From assembly GCA_002395775.1 (NCBI GenBank), contig DGUV01000005.1:39289-103288 (forward strand): 64,000 nucleotides of DNA. Direction: 5' to 3'. The DNA comes from Prevotellaceae bacterium UBA4301 (GTDB taxonomy: Bacteria; Bacteroidota; Bacteroidia; Bacteroidales; Bacteroidaceae). The stretch's first letter is position 1; the number at the start of each line of letters is the position of its first letter. A program made the translations under genes and the position numbers. The notes beneath the pieces are model-generated. The model saw nothing but the letters and a program-made list of their open reading frames with translations, was not told where the DNA came from and ran no database searches. Shown here in pieces: positions 25,775 through 35,000 of this stretch.

Positions 25775-26467
25775 ATGAAAAAGACAGTTTTGACACTGGT
25801 CGCAGCTGTGGGCCTGATGCTTGCCTCCTGCGACACAGAAAGCAGTTATCACACCATGGGCATCGTATATCCCACGCAGTCGAGCGTAGTTTATGCAGAC
25901 CAGCAGGTGGATTCCATCAAGTTTTATGTTACCGATGATTTTCGGCTTACTCCATTGACATCCTGGCTCTCTGTGCCCGATACGTTGCGCGAGATGAAGG
26001 TGCAGAATGTTTATCGTGTTGTCTATGAGCTCACATTCCCCGTCTTATTTGAGGCTAACACCTCGGGCGATATCCGCCATGGTCAGTTAAGCATCACAAG
26101 CACTGGGGCAGATAAGTGGGATCAGACTGCCACGGCCAACTATACCCAGGTTCCCTGGCATAACATCACTTGCCCGGCACCAGCCTTCTCCTACAGCGAC
26201 CGCCTCATCACGGGTGCAAAGTTCGAAGTGACAGACTCTGCGACTCAGGTGACCGACACACTTCGCTTTACTGCCTATGACAGTTGGACACTGAGCAATG
26301 GCGAATTTGCCCATCCTGACAAGTCAAGCGGAACGGCTGGCAAGCAGGAGGTGGTGCTCGCCATCGACGAAAATGTTGCCACGACGGAACGCGAGACCAG
26401 CATTGCACTTGAGAGTTGTGGCGTGAAGACTCCCATCACCATCAAACAAACAGGTGCTAAATTATGA
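25775..26467 (+). CDS. Lipoprotein with repeated beta domains, first gene of the carbohydrate operon
   Basis: A 230-residue lipoprotein from the ATG at 25775 (MKKTVLTLVAAVGLMLASC); in-frame codons upstream add ten residues before the signal and are unlikely. After the Cys come two beta-rich halves, the second (about 140-230) resembling the BACON-like carbohydrate-associated fold in its ending GVKTPITIKQTGA. No catalytic residues are apparent. It is probably on the outer membrane or in the periplasm and may bind glycan; that is inferred from its place directly upstream of GH51, which it overlaps by 4 bases. Confidence 0.65.
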   Translation: MKKTVLTLVAAVGLMLASCDTESSYHTMGIVYPTQSSVVYADQQVDSIKFYVTDDFRLTPLTSWLSVPDTLREMKVQNVYRVVYELTFPVLFEANTSGDIRHGQLSITSTGADKWDQTATANYTQVPWHNITCPAPAFSYSDRLITGAKFEVTDSATQVTDTLRFTAYDSWTLSNGEFAHPDKSSGTAGKQEVVLAIDENVATTERETSIALESCGVKTPITIKQTGAKL

Positions 26468-28944
26468 ATAAAGTTCGTCTCGCTTCGTCATTCCTGACGT
26501 TATTTGTGTCGCTCTCACTGCAGGCTGCTGTGCCCGACAGTGTTTGGCTTCGGCCTGCGGCCATGTCTGGTGGCGGAGGCATGCTGCTGGAGTGGAGTGG
26601 CAATGGACAACAATGGCAGTCTGTGAGCTCGCAACGCGTGTTGGGAAGTGACTATGGCACTTGGGGCGGTGAGAAGAAACTCTATGCTCCAAGTATGGCT
26701 CAGGTGGCCGATGGCCGTTGGGTAGTAGTGTTCCAGGTCAACGACCGCAATCCTCAGTTTGCTGTCACTGTCACACGCGATTTTGTGCATTGGCGCCCTC
26801 AGGATTATCCTTTGATGCAAGGAGTTTCGCAATGTCTCAATCCCGTTGTTAGGACTGCAGGCGAGGGCGTCGAGGTTGTCTTCAATGACCGCGAAGGGAG
26901 ATACTACAAGACATCATCTTCCGATTTCGTCCATTTTTCATCTCCTGTTCCAGCCCTTCGGCAGACACCAGCCCTTGCGCGCGTTCCTTATTTATTAATA
27001 GAACGATTGCGTGACCATCAGCTCGCCCAACAAATCCGAGGCGAGCGCGAAAGCGAATTGGCTCGCGATAATGAACGCCGATTTGCAGGCCTGAAGGATT
27101 TGCGTGCGGAAGTGCGCATAGATGGTGCTCAGTCCAAACCCATCAGCGACATGCTTATGGGCATCTTTTTCGAGGATATTAATTATAGTGCCGATGGAGG
27201 GCTGAATGCTCAACTCATACAGAATGGTGATTTTGAGTATGATCCGCATGACCGCATGGGCGATAAAAACTGGAATCAACTGACTGCATGGAAACTGCAT
27301 GGCGAAGCCTCGCTTATCACAGACTTTGAGGGTGTGAGTGCAAACAACTGCCACTCTTTGGCGATGGACTTGAAATCCCTTGGGGCCTCGTTGCAGAACA
27401 CAGGTTTCGATGGTATCGTACTCAAGCGCGGCGAAAAGTATGATTTGTCACTTTACTTGCAGGGTGGGAAGGTGCGCGTTTCATTGAAGGATGGTGACCA
27501 CACACTTGCTTCGACGGTGCTTTCCGGTGGCCATGGAAAATGGAAACAAGCCAAGGCCGTGCTCACTCCCAATGCTTCATCGCAACAGGCAACAATCGAT
27601 ATTTGTCCTCTTGAGACGGGTATCACAGCTATCGACATGGTGTCACTTATGCCCAGAGATACCTACAAGGGACATGGTTTACGTCGTGACTTGGCCGAGG
27701 CTCTTGAGGCCTTGCATCCCCGTTTTATGCGTTTCCCTGGCGGTTGTGTGACTCATGGAGACGGCATCCAGAACATCTATCATTGGAGCGAGACCATAGG
27801 TCCACTTAAGGACCGCAAACCACTGCGCAATATCTGGGGCTATCATCAGAGCCGCCAGTTAGGTTTCTATGAGTTTTTCCAGATGTGTGAGGACATGAAC
27901 ATGGAACCCTTGCCCGTGCTTGCTGCAGGTGTGCCCTGTCAGAACTCCAGTGACGGAGGCGCAGGCCAGCAGGGTGGCATACCGATGGATGAAATGCCTG
28001 CTTACATACAGGAAATCCTCAACCTCATTGAATGGGCCAATGGCGACGCAACGACGGAGTGGGGCAGAAAGCGAATTGAACAAGGTCACAAGCGTCCCTT
28101 CAATCTGAAGTATCTTGGGATAGGAAACGAGGACCTTATCAGCCCCACCTTCGCTGAGCGCTACCTGATGATATGTAAGGCCGTGAGGGAGAAATACCCT
28201 GATATTAAGATTTGCGGAACAGCAGGTCCTTTCTATTTTGGTAGCGACTATGATGAAGGGTGGCGCCTGGCCACGGAGCACAGTGACATCATCGACCTCG
28301 TGGATGAGCACTATTATGTGAGTCCTGGTTGGTACATCTATAATCAAGACTATTATGATCATTATGACCGTTCTGCTCCTAAGGTTTATCTGGGAGAATG
28401 GGCAGCCCATGGTCCGGGTAGGAAAAGCACCATCGAGACAGCGTTGAGCGAAGCTCTGCACTTCTGTTCGTTGGAGCGCAATGGCGATGTGGTGGCCATG
28501 TCCAGTTATGCTCCGCTGTTGGCCAAAGAAGGACACACGCAGTGGAATCCCGACATGATATATTTCAGCAATACTGAGATAAAGCCCACCGTAGGATATT
28601 ATGCACAGCGTATGTGTGGACAGAGTCAGGGAAACGAATACTTGCCTTCGACCCTCACGGTCAATAGTCGTCAGCAGGGAGTGAGGGAACGTTTGGCAGT
28701 GAGTACGGTTCGTGATGCGAAGTCGAAGCGCACATTCCTGAAACTTGTCAACATTTTGAACCATCCCGTCACGGCCCACTTGCACCTTCAGAGTCTGCTC
28801 ATGGGCGAGAAAACCTGTAAACGAACTATCCTTACGGGCAATTATGACAGTACAGATGCGCGTCCGCAGGAGGATGAGATTGTACTAAATCCCGATTGTG
28901 AATACGTGATGCCTGCATATTCCTTCACATTGATTGAACTATGA
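26464..28944 (+). CDS. GH51-type alpha-L-arabinofuranosidase with an N-terminal propeller-like segment
   Basis: An 826-residue exported enzyme with a signal peptide (residues 1-21). Residues about 25-170 look like blades of a GH43/GH32-type beta-propeller (WVVVFQVNDRNPQF, TRDFVHWRPQDYP). From about 220 it is GH51: MLMGIFFEDINYSADGGLNA, then a carbohydrate-binding-like beta domain, then a barrel with PRFMRFPGGCVTHGD, the acid/base Glu in YLGIGNEDL and the nucleophile Glu in VYLGEWAAHG, and a C-terminal beta-sandwich. GH51 enzymes release arabinofuranose from arabinan, arabinogalactan or arabinoxylan. It overlaps both neighbours by 4 bases. Confidence 0.88.
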   Translation: MNKVRLASSFLTLFVSLSLQAAVPDSVWLRPAAMSGGGGMLLEWSGNGQQWQSVSSQRVLGSDYGTWGGEKKLYAPSMAQVADGRWVVVFQVNDRNPQFAVTVTRDFVHWRPQDYPLMQGVSQCLNPVVRTAGEGVEVVFNDREGRYYKTSSSDFVHFSSPVPALRQTPALARVPYLLIERLRDHQLAQQIRGERESELARDNERRFAGLKDLRAEVRIDGAQSKPISDMLMGIFFEDINYSADGGLNAQLIQNGDFEYDPHDRMGDKNWNQLTAWKLHGEASLITDFEGVSANNCHSLAMDLKSLGASLQNTGFDGIVLKRGEKYDLSLYLQGGKVRVSLKDGDHTLASTVLSGGHGKWKQAKAVLTPNASSQQATIDICPLETGITAIDMVSLMPRDTYKGHGLRRDLAEALEALHPRFMRFPGGCVTHGDGIQNIYHWSETIGPLKDRKPLRNIWGYHQSRQLGFYEFFQMCEDMNMEPLPVLAAGVPCQNSSDGGAGQQGGIPMDEMPAYIQEILNLIEWANGDATTEWGRKRIEQGHKRPFNLKYLGIGNEDLISPTFAERYLMICKAVREKYPDIKICGTAGPFYFGSDYDEGWRLATEHSDIIDLVDEHYYVSPGWYIYNQDYYDHYDRSAPKVYLGEWAAHGPGRKSTIETALSEALHFCSLERNGDVVAMSSYAPLLAKEGHTQWNPDMIYFSNTEIKPTVGYYAQRMCGQSQGNEYLPSTLTVNSRQQGVRERLAVSTVRDAKSKRTFLKLVNILNHPVTAHLHLQSLLMGEKTCKRTILTGNYDSTDARPQEDEIVLNPDCEYVMPAYSFTLIEL

Positions 28945-29954
28945 CAAAGACACGGAAACTGATACTGACGGTCTTGCTCCTGTGTGTGTGCTTGGTGCTG
29001 GCTTTGCCCATCAACATGCTGAGGCCATGCACGCGGTTTGGTGAGGAAGAGCGTTATGTTTACATTTATCCAGACCATACGTCGAACGATGTCGGTCAGT
29101 TGCTTCGCCAACAAGGTGTTAGGAGCATGGCAAGCTACAACTTGTTGTGCAAGGTCCTGGGGTATAAAGTGCGCCCAGGTCGCTATCGCATTGGGCGAGG
29201 TGATAACATGCTTTCCCTTTTCCGACGCTTGCGCAATGGGCAGCAAGAGCCCGTCATGCTTACCATTCCCTCAGTGCGAACGATGGACCGCATGGCAGGG
29301 TATCTGGGCAATCACCTAATGGTTGATTCAACCGAACTTGCCACCCTGTTTTCCGACTCTCTGCAATGTGCCCAACTGGGCTACACTTGCGAGACGTTGC
29401 CAGCCCTCTTCATTCCCAATACCTATGAGGTTTATTGGAACATAAGCAGGGAAAATCTAATGCAGCGCCTCCAGCGCGAGAATGAGGCTTTTTGGACAAC
29501 AGAGCGTGAGGGCAAGGCAAAAGCCATGGGCATGAGCCGCAAGGAGGTGGCAACGCTCGCAAGCATCATAGACGAGGAGACTGCCAACAATCAGGAAAAG
29601 CCCATGGTGGCAGGCATGTATGTCAATCGCCTGCGCGTGGGAATGCCTTTACAGGCCGATCCTACGGTGAAGTTCGCCTTGGGCGACTTTTCCCTTCGTC
29701 GCATCTGGGGCAAGTACTTAACCATCGACAGTCCTTATAACACTTATCAGAACCTGGGCTTGCCCCCCGGTCCCATTCGCGTCGCTTCGGTGGCAGGCAT
29801 TGATGCCGTGCTCAACTATGTTCGGCACGATTTTCTCTACATGTGTGCCAAGGAGGATTTCTCAGGTACTCACAATTTTGCACGTACTTACGGAGAACAT
29901 CTCCAGAATGCGCGTCGATATGCACAAGCCCTTAATCAAAGAGGAATAAAATGA
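28941..29954 (+). CDS. mltG: MltG endolytic transglycosylase
   Basis: A 337-residue protein with an N-terminal membrane helix (LILTVLLLCVCLVLALPI), a LysM-like small domain (about 35-105) and the YceG/MltG catalytic domain: catalytic Glu in ASIIDEETANNQEK, then MPLQADPTVKFALG and IDSPYNTYQNLGLPPGPI. MltG cuts nascent peptidoglycan strands and may set their length. It is a housekeeping cell-wall gene, here joined by 4-base overlaps to GH51 upstream and the acetylesterase downstream, an unusual place for it. Confidence 0.92.
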   Translation: MTKTRKLILTVLLLCVCLVLALPINMLRPCTRFGEEERYVYIYPDHTSNDVGQLLRQQGVRSMASYNLLCKVLGYKVRPGRYRIGRGDNMLSLFRRLRNGQQEPVMLTIPSVRTMDRMAGYLGNHLMVDSTELATLFSDSLQCAQLGYTCETLPALFIPNTYEVYWNISRENLMQRLQRENEAFWTTEREGKAKAMGMSRKEVATLASIIDEETANNQEKPMVAGMYVNRLRVGMPLQADPTVKFALGDFSLRRIWGKYLTIDSPYNTYQNLGLPPGPIRVASVAGIDAVLNYVRHDFLYMCAKEDFSGTHNFARTYGEHLQNARRYAQALNQRGIK

Positions 29955-31132
29955 AAAAGTCACTCTTCATTGCCCTCATGCTCTTCTGCATGCCACAACT
30001 CAGTGCGCAAACCATTACTCTCGACTTGCGTGACAGTCTCTCGCAATCCAGTTACTATGTTTCTGTTCAAGTGCCCGATGGCAATTACCGTGTCACCGCC
30101 ACTTTAGGTCACAAACGCTGGTCCGGAAGTACGACTGTGAGGGCTGAAAGCCGTCGCCTGTTCATTGAGAACGAGCCTACTCGCAAGGGTGAGATAAAGA
30201 AAATCGCCTTTCTCGTGAACAAGCGCAACCCTCGCATCAATGAAAAGGAAAGCGTGAGAATCAAGGAACGTGAACGCACAAAACTTAACTGGGATGACCT
30301 GCTGACATTTGAGATTACGGGCGACCGTCAGGCCGTGCAGCAAATTACCATCGAGCCCGACACCGTGGCTCCTACAGTCTTCCTTTGTGGAAACTCAACT
30401 GTTGTTGATCAGGACGACGAGCCTTGGGCATCGTGGGGTCAGATGATTACGCGTTGGTTTAATGATTCTGTTTGTTTTTGCAATCTGGCCGAGAGTGGCG
30501 AGACAGCATCAACCTTTATCTCAGTGGGGCGCCTGAAGAAGGGACTCTCAATGATGAAACCCGGCGACTATATCATCATGGAGTTTGGGCATAACGACCA
30601 GAAGCAGAAATTCCCAGGTGCAGGTGCATACTATAACTTTGCCACTGCCCTGAAAACCTTTGTTGATGAGGCCCGCAGGCGGGGGGCAACACCCATCTTT
30701 ATCACGCCCACGCAACGTCGTATGTTTGACGATAAGGGTCACATTCGCGAGACTCATGCCGACTATCCTGAAGCCATGGCCTGGGTAGCAGAACATGAGG
30801 GTTGTCAACTCATCGACCTCCATCAAATGACGCGAACCCTTTTCGAAGCTATGGGCGTGGAAGGTAGCAAGCGTGCCTTTGTCCACTATCCAGCGGGTTC
30901 CTATCCCGGTCAGACGAAAGCTTTTGCCGACAACACCCACTTCAACCCCTATGGTGCCTATCAGATTGCCAAATGTGTTATAGAGGGGCTCATCGAGAAG
31001 CAGGTGCCATTCGCACGATACCTCCGACCCGAATATCCTCGTGGTTATAATCCTGCTCACCCTGATGATATCAGTTTATTCCATTGGACAGACAGTAAGC
31101 ACATTGACCTCGTGAAACCAGACGGCAATTGA
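29951..31132 (+). CDS. SGNH-type rhamnogalacturonan acetylesterase (CE12-like)
   Basis: A 393-residue exported esterase with a signal peptide (MKKSLFIALMLFCMPQLSAQ), an N-terminal beta-sandwich (about 22-130) and an SGNH hydrolase domain: block I FLCGNSTVVDQ with the catalytic Ser, an Asn/Gly block NLAESGETASTF, EFGHNDQKQ, and the C-terminal DNTHFNPYGAYQIA with the Asp-x-x-His pair. This pattern fits CE12 rhamnogalacturonan/xylan acetylesterases. Removing acetyl groups would open pectic backbones to other enzymes in the operon. Confidence 0.85.
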   Translation: MKKSLFIALMLFCMPQLSAQTITLDLRDSLSQSSYYVSVQVPDGNYRVTATLGHKRWSGSTTVRAESRRLFIENEPTRKGEIKKIAFLVNKRNPRINEKESVRIKERERTKLNWDDLLTFEITGDRQAVQQITIEPDTVAPTVFLCGNSTVVDQDDEPWASWGQMITRWFNDSVCFCNLAESGETASTFISVGRLKKGLSMMKPGDYIIMEFGHNDQKQKFPGAGAYYNFATALKTFVDEARRRGATPIFITPTQRRMFDDKGHIRETHADYPEAMAWVAEHEGCQLIDLHQMTRTLFEAMGVEGSKRAFVHYPAGSYPGQTKAFADNTHFNPYGAYQIAKCVIEGLIEKQVPFARYLRPEYPRGYNPAHPDDISLFHWTDSKHIDLVKPDGN

Positions 31133-31146
31133 CACTCCTTATTACC

Positions 31147-32118
31147 ATGAATTTACGAAAGACATACCGACGTTTCTGTGAGTTTGGAGGCTCACGTCTT
31201 ATCCTTGCATACTGGCGTATGGGGGTGTCGGGCACAGTCTTTTCCGAAATCTTTCGTTATCTTTTGGGGCAGTGCGACATTGGAGAACTCTATGTTCGCA
31301 TACAGCGTGAGGTGACTCCCGTCCTGCGCCGTCGCTACTATCCGCTTCTGCTTGCCCTGAAGGAGAAGTATGCCCAGGTGCAACTCCCTCATGAGCAAAG
31401 CAACCGCGTGTGGTTCTGTTGGTTGCAGGGGATGGAGAATGCCCCTGAGCTTGTACGAGCCTGTCTCCATTCTCAACAGGCATTGCTAACCGACAGGGAG
31501 ATTGTCGTTATTACACTCGAGAACTACCGGCAATATGTCACATTGCCCGACTTCTTTGTGGAGAAATATGAGAAAGGGCTTATCCCTCATGCACTTTTTT
31601 CCGACTTGCTCCGACTTGAACTGTTGCTGAAGTATGGCGGAACATGGATGGACGCCACGCTGCTTGTGACCAGTCGGAACTATCCGCCTCATGTGCTTAA
31701 TTGCGATTTGTTCATGTTCCAGTATTTTAATGAGAAGGACCGCAGGCCCTGCGGCGTATCAAACTGGTTTATCACTTCCTGCACCAACAATCGACTTTTG
31801 CTCATTCTTCGCGACATGCTTTTCCAGTATTGGCGCGACTACAACTGTACGGTCAACTACTACATCTTCCACCTCTTCTTCTCATGGATTGCTTGCGAGT
31901 TTCCTGAGGAGTATCGTTCCATGCCTCGGGGCCATGCAGCTGTGGCCATTGAACTTGGGCGGAAGATGGAGAGCGGCCAGCCCTATGATGAGACTTGGAT
32001 GAGCGAGAAACTTGCACATTGTTGCTTTCACAAACTTTCGCATCGCACCCCCGGGCGCCTCAAGTCAAATCCCGATAGCTATTACCAACACATTCTAAAG
32101 TTTGCCCAAGATTTATGA
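31147..32118 (+). CDS. Glycosyltransferase of the capsular polysaccharide synthesis type
   Basis: A 323-residue protein from the ATG at 31147; a TTG at 31129 overlapping the previous stop is an alternative. The pattern is that of Caps_synth/Gly_transf_sug enzymes: VWFCWLQGMENAPELVRACL, then FSDLLRLELLLKYGGTWMDA with the DxD-like metal site in WMDATLL. No membrane helix is obvious. Members add sugars to capsule, O-antigen or lipid carriers. A biosynthetic enzyme among degradative ones is unexpected; its product could belong to a cell-surface glycan. Confidence 0.8.
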   Translation: MNLRKTYRRFCEFGGSRLILAYWRMGVSGTVFSEIFRYLLGQCDIGELYVRIQREVTPVLRRRYYPLLLALKEKYAQVQLPHEQSNRVWFCWLQGMENAPELVRACLHSQQALLTDREIVVITLENYRQYVTLPDFFVEKYEKGLIPHALFSDLLRLELLLKYGGTWMDATLLVTSRNYPPHVLNCDLFMFQYFNEKDRRPCGVSNWFITSCTNNRLLLILRDMLFQYWRDYNCTVNYYIFHLFFSWIACEFPEEYRSMPRGHAAVAIELGRKMESGQPYDETWMSEKLAHCCFHKLSHRTPGRLKSNPDSYYQHILKFAQDL

Positions 32119-35000
32119 AACATCGTATTCTCCTTCTTGCCCTCCTCGCGCCGTCGCTGCTCTATGCTCAGCGCGACATCAACTTCGACGCTGATTGGAG
32201 CTACATCCACCGGGGGCAGACCCACCAGGTCACTCTGCCTCGAGCCTGGAACGAGGACTATGCTTATCGTGTCATCATCGATGACCTTCCCACCGACACG
32301 GTGCGTTATGTGAAAGATTTCACCCTTCCCAAGTCGGCACAGGGTAAGAAGGTGCTTATCGAGTTCGAAGGTGCCCGCCAGATGGCAAAGGTATGGCTTA
32401 ATGGTCATTTGCTTGGGATGCACGAAAACGGAATCACCGCTTTTGGTTTCGACCTGACACCCTATGTGAGGTACAAAGACACCAACCATCTTGAGGTGCT
32501 TACCGATAATAGTTGGAACTATCACGAAGAAGCTACGGGCTCGACCATCCAGTGGAACAACAAAAACTTTAATGCCAATTATGGTGGTTTGCCCAAGCAT
32601 GTTCGCCTGCATATCGTCAACAAAATTTACCAAACTCTGCCGCTATACAGCAGTTTCCATACTACGGGAACCTATGTCTATGCTCGCAACATTGACGTCA
32701 TTGGCCGCAAAGCTGACATCCATGTCGAATCGCAAGTCCGCAACGAGACTACCCGTTTCCAGAAAATTGGGCTTGAGGTTGATATCCTCGATATTGATGG
32801 CCAACGGCTGGCGCGTTTTGAGAGTCCCATGCAGGTTATTGAGCCACAACATAATCTCATACTCGAGGCCCAACACTCGCTTTCGGGGTTGCACTTTTGG
32901 TCGTGGGGTTATGGCTATCTCTACACTATCGTAACACGTATTTTTGACGATCGCCATCGTGTCATTGACGAAGCTACTCTGCAGACAGGCTTCCGCAAGA
33001 CCGAGTTTTCCAACGGACTTTTTAAACTCAACGACCGCACGTTGATGGTGCATGGCTACGCACAGCGCACAAGCAATGAGTGGCCAGCCGTGGGCATTAG
33101 TGTGCCCGCCTGGTTGAGTGACTATTCAAATGGAGAAATCGTCAAGAGCGGTGGTAACCTGGTGCGCTGGATGCACATTGCACCTTGGCGTCAGGACGTC
33201 GAATCATGCGATCGCGTAGGTCTGCTTCAGGCCATGCCTGCCGGCGATGCAGAGAAGGATGTCACTGGGCGTCGCTGGGACATGCGCAAGGAGGTTATGC
33301 GCGATGCCATCATCCTTTTTCGCAACAATCCCAGCATCGTTTTCTACGAATCAGGAAATGCAGGCATCACCGACGAACACATGCAGGAGATGAAAGCCAT
33401 CCGCGACGAATTTGACCCATGGGGCGGTCGAGCTATAGGCTGCAGGGAGATGTTGGCCTCCGATGTTGCCGAGTATGGCGGAGAGATGCTCTATATCAAC
33501 AAAAGTGGCCGCAAACCCGTTTGGGCTATGGAGTATTGCCGCGACGAAGCCCTGCGTCGCTACTGGGACGATTGGACCTATCCTTATCACCGCCATGGTG
33601 ACGGGCCACTCTACCGTAATGCTGATGCTTCGGCCTACAATCAGAATTGCGATCAGTTTGCCATTGAACATGTCCGCCGCTGGTTTGACTATTGGCAGGT
33701 GCGTCCGGGGACGGGCAAGCGGGTGAGCAGTGGGGGAGTGAAGATAGTGTTTTCCGACACGAACACCCATCGCCGGGGTGAATCGAACTACAGGACAAGC
33801 GGCGTTGTTGATGCTATGCGTCTGCCCAAGGACTCCTACTTTGCTCATCAGGTTATGTGGGACGGATGGGTTACTCCCGAGCGCTCACACACTCACATCA
33901 TTGGACACTGGAACTACAAGCCAGGGACGGTGAAACCCGTCTATGTGGTCAGTGATGCGCCAGTAGTCAAACTCTATCTCAATGGTATGCTCCTTTCCGA
34001 CACCCCGCGAGTTGACTACCATTTCCTCCATACCTTCCCTGATGTTCCGTTCCAGGAAGGTACGCTCAGGGCAGTTTCCTGTGACACCGACGGACGCGAG
34101 CTCTCCTCCCACAAACTCGAAACCGTGGGCGAAGCCATTCACCTGCAAATGTCGGTCATGACAGCTCCCCATGGCATGCAGGCCGATGGGGCAGACCTTG
34201 CTCTGGTTACAATTGAGGCCGTTGATGCTCAGGGCCGGCGTTCGCCCGTGGACTTCAGTACTGTGAACTTCACACTCTCGGGGCCTGCTCAGTGGCGTGG
34301 TGGAATCAGCCATGGTGGCGATACATCCAACCCCAATTGCATTCTCTCTCCGACGCTTACGCTGGAGTGTGGAGTTGCCCGCGTGCTGGTACGCTCGACA
34401 CGTCAGACGGGTACCATTACCTTGCAGGCCCAGTCTCCAACCCTTCTGCCTGCCACGGTTCAGTGGGAAAGCGTTCCCCCTGTTCCTTTCCGGCCAGCTT
34501 TCCAACCCCTGCGCAGTGAGACGCCAGACAGCCCTTCCTTTGTGCCTGTCAAACGCTCAGTGGCGGTGGCGTCAGTCACTGCAGGCAGCAATGAACACGA
34601 AGCACATTTCAGCATCGACGACAACGAGGCTTCGCACTGGCAGAGCGACGGCCATAAATCAAATGCTTGGATTTGCTATCAGTTTGCCCAGTCCACTCAG
34701 GTTGATGAAGTCAGCCTGAAGTTGCGTGACTGGCGTAGCCGCAGTTATCCTCTGGAGGTTGTGGCCGACGATGGCTCCCTGCTTTGGTCAGGCACTACGC
34801 CCCTCTCTCTGGGCTATGTCACCCTGCAACTACGACCCCAGTCCACCCGCAGCCTCACCTTGCGCCTTCGTGGTGCGTCCACTGCCAGCGATGGATTTGG
34901 ACAAATTCGCGAACTCGATTCCTCTAACGACGAACGCCAAGAGCGCGGTCAGCGCCATGACCTGCGCATCGTGGAATGCGACTTTCTTCAGCACCTATGA
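32115..35000 (+). CDS. GH2-family glycosidase with a C-terminal F5/8-type domain
   Basis: A 961-residue exported protein (signal MKHRILLLALLAPSLLYAQ). Order: jelly-roll sugar-binding domain (about 20-165, with VLIEFEGARQMAKVWLNGHL), immunoglobulin-like domain (about 180-290), barrel (about 300-540), Ig-like domains (about 610-780), and a C-terminal discoidin-like domain (about 800-925, SIDDNEASHWQSDG). Beta-galactosidase or beta-glucuronidase-like activity is possible. At about residue 410 the usual acid/base motif NE reads YESGNAGI, so the Glu appears replaced by Ala; a candidate nucleophile Glu is in WAMEYCRDE at about 470. Activity is therefore uncertain. Confidence 0.82.
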   Translation: MKHRILLLALLAPSLLYAQRDINFDADWSYIHRGQTHQVTLPRAWNEDYAYRVIIDDLPTDTVRYVKDFTLPKSAQGKKVLIEFEGARQMAKVWLNGHLLGMHENGITAFGFDLTPYVRYKDTNHLEVLTDNSWNYHEEATGSTIQWNNKNFNANYGGLPKHVRLHIVNKIYQTLPLYSSFHTTGTYVYARNIDVIGRKADIHVESQVRNETTRFQKIGLEVDILDIDGQRLARFESPMQVIEPQHNLILEAQHSLSGLHFWSWGYGYLYTIVTRIFDDRHRVIDEATLQTGFRKTEFSNGLFKLNDRTLMVHGYAQRTSNEWPAVGISVPAWLSDYSNGEIVKSGGNLVRWMHIAPWRQDVESCDRVGLLQAMPAGDAEKDVTGRRWDMRKEVMRDAIILFRNNPSIVFYESGNAGITDEHMQEMKAIRDEFDPWGGRAIGCREMLASDVAEYGGEMLYINKSGRKPVWAMEYCRDEALRRYWDDWTYPYHRHGDGPLYRNADASAYNQNCDQFAIEHVRRWFDYWQVRPGTGKRVSSGGVKIVFSDTNTHRRGESNYRTSGVVDAMRLPKDSYFAHQVMWDGWVTPERSHTHIIGHWNYKPGTVKPVYVVSDAPVVKLYLNGMLLSDTPRVDYHFLHTFPDVPFQEGTLRAVSCDTDGRELSSHKLETVGEAIHLQMSVMTAPHGMQADGADLALVTIEAVDAQGRRSPVDFSTVNFTLSGPAQWRGGISHGGDTSNPNCILSPTLTLECGVARVLVRSTRQTGTITLQAQSPTLLPATVQWESVPPVPFRPAFQPLRSETPDSPSFVPVKRSVAVASVTAGSNEHEAHFSIDDNEASHWQSDGHKSNAWICYQFAQSTQVDEVSLKLRDWRSRSYPLEVVADDGSLLWSGTTPLSLGYVTLQLRPQSTRSLTLRLRGASTASDGFGQIRELDSSNDERQERGQRHDLRIVECDFLQHL

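Noticed and set aside
27859..28785. A 308-codon minus-strand frame inside GH51
   Set aside because: It covers the catalytic region of GH51 on the other strand and has no independent support.
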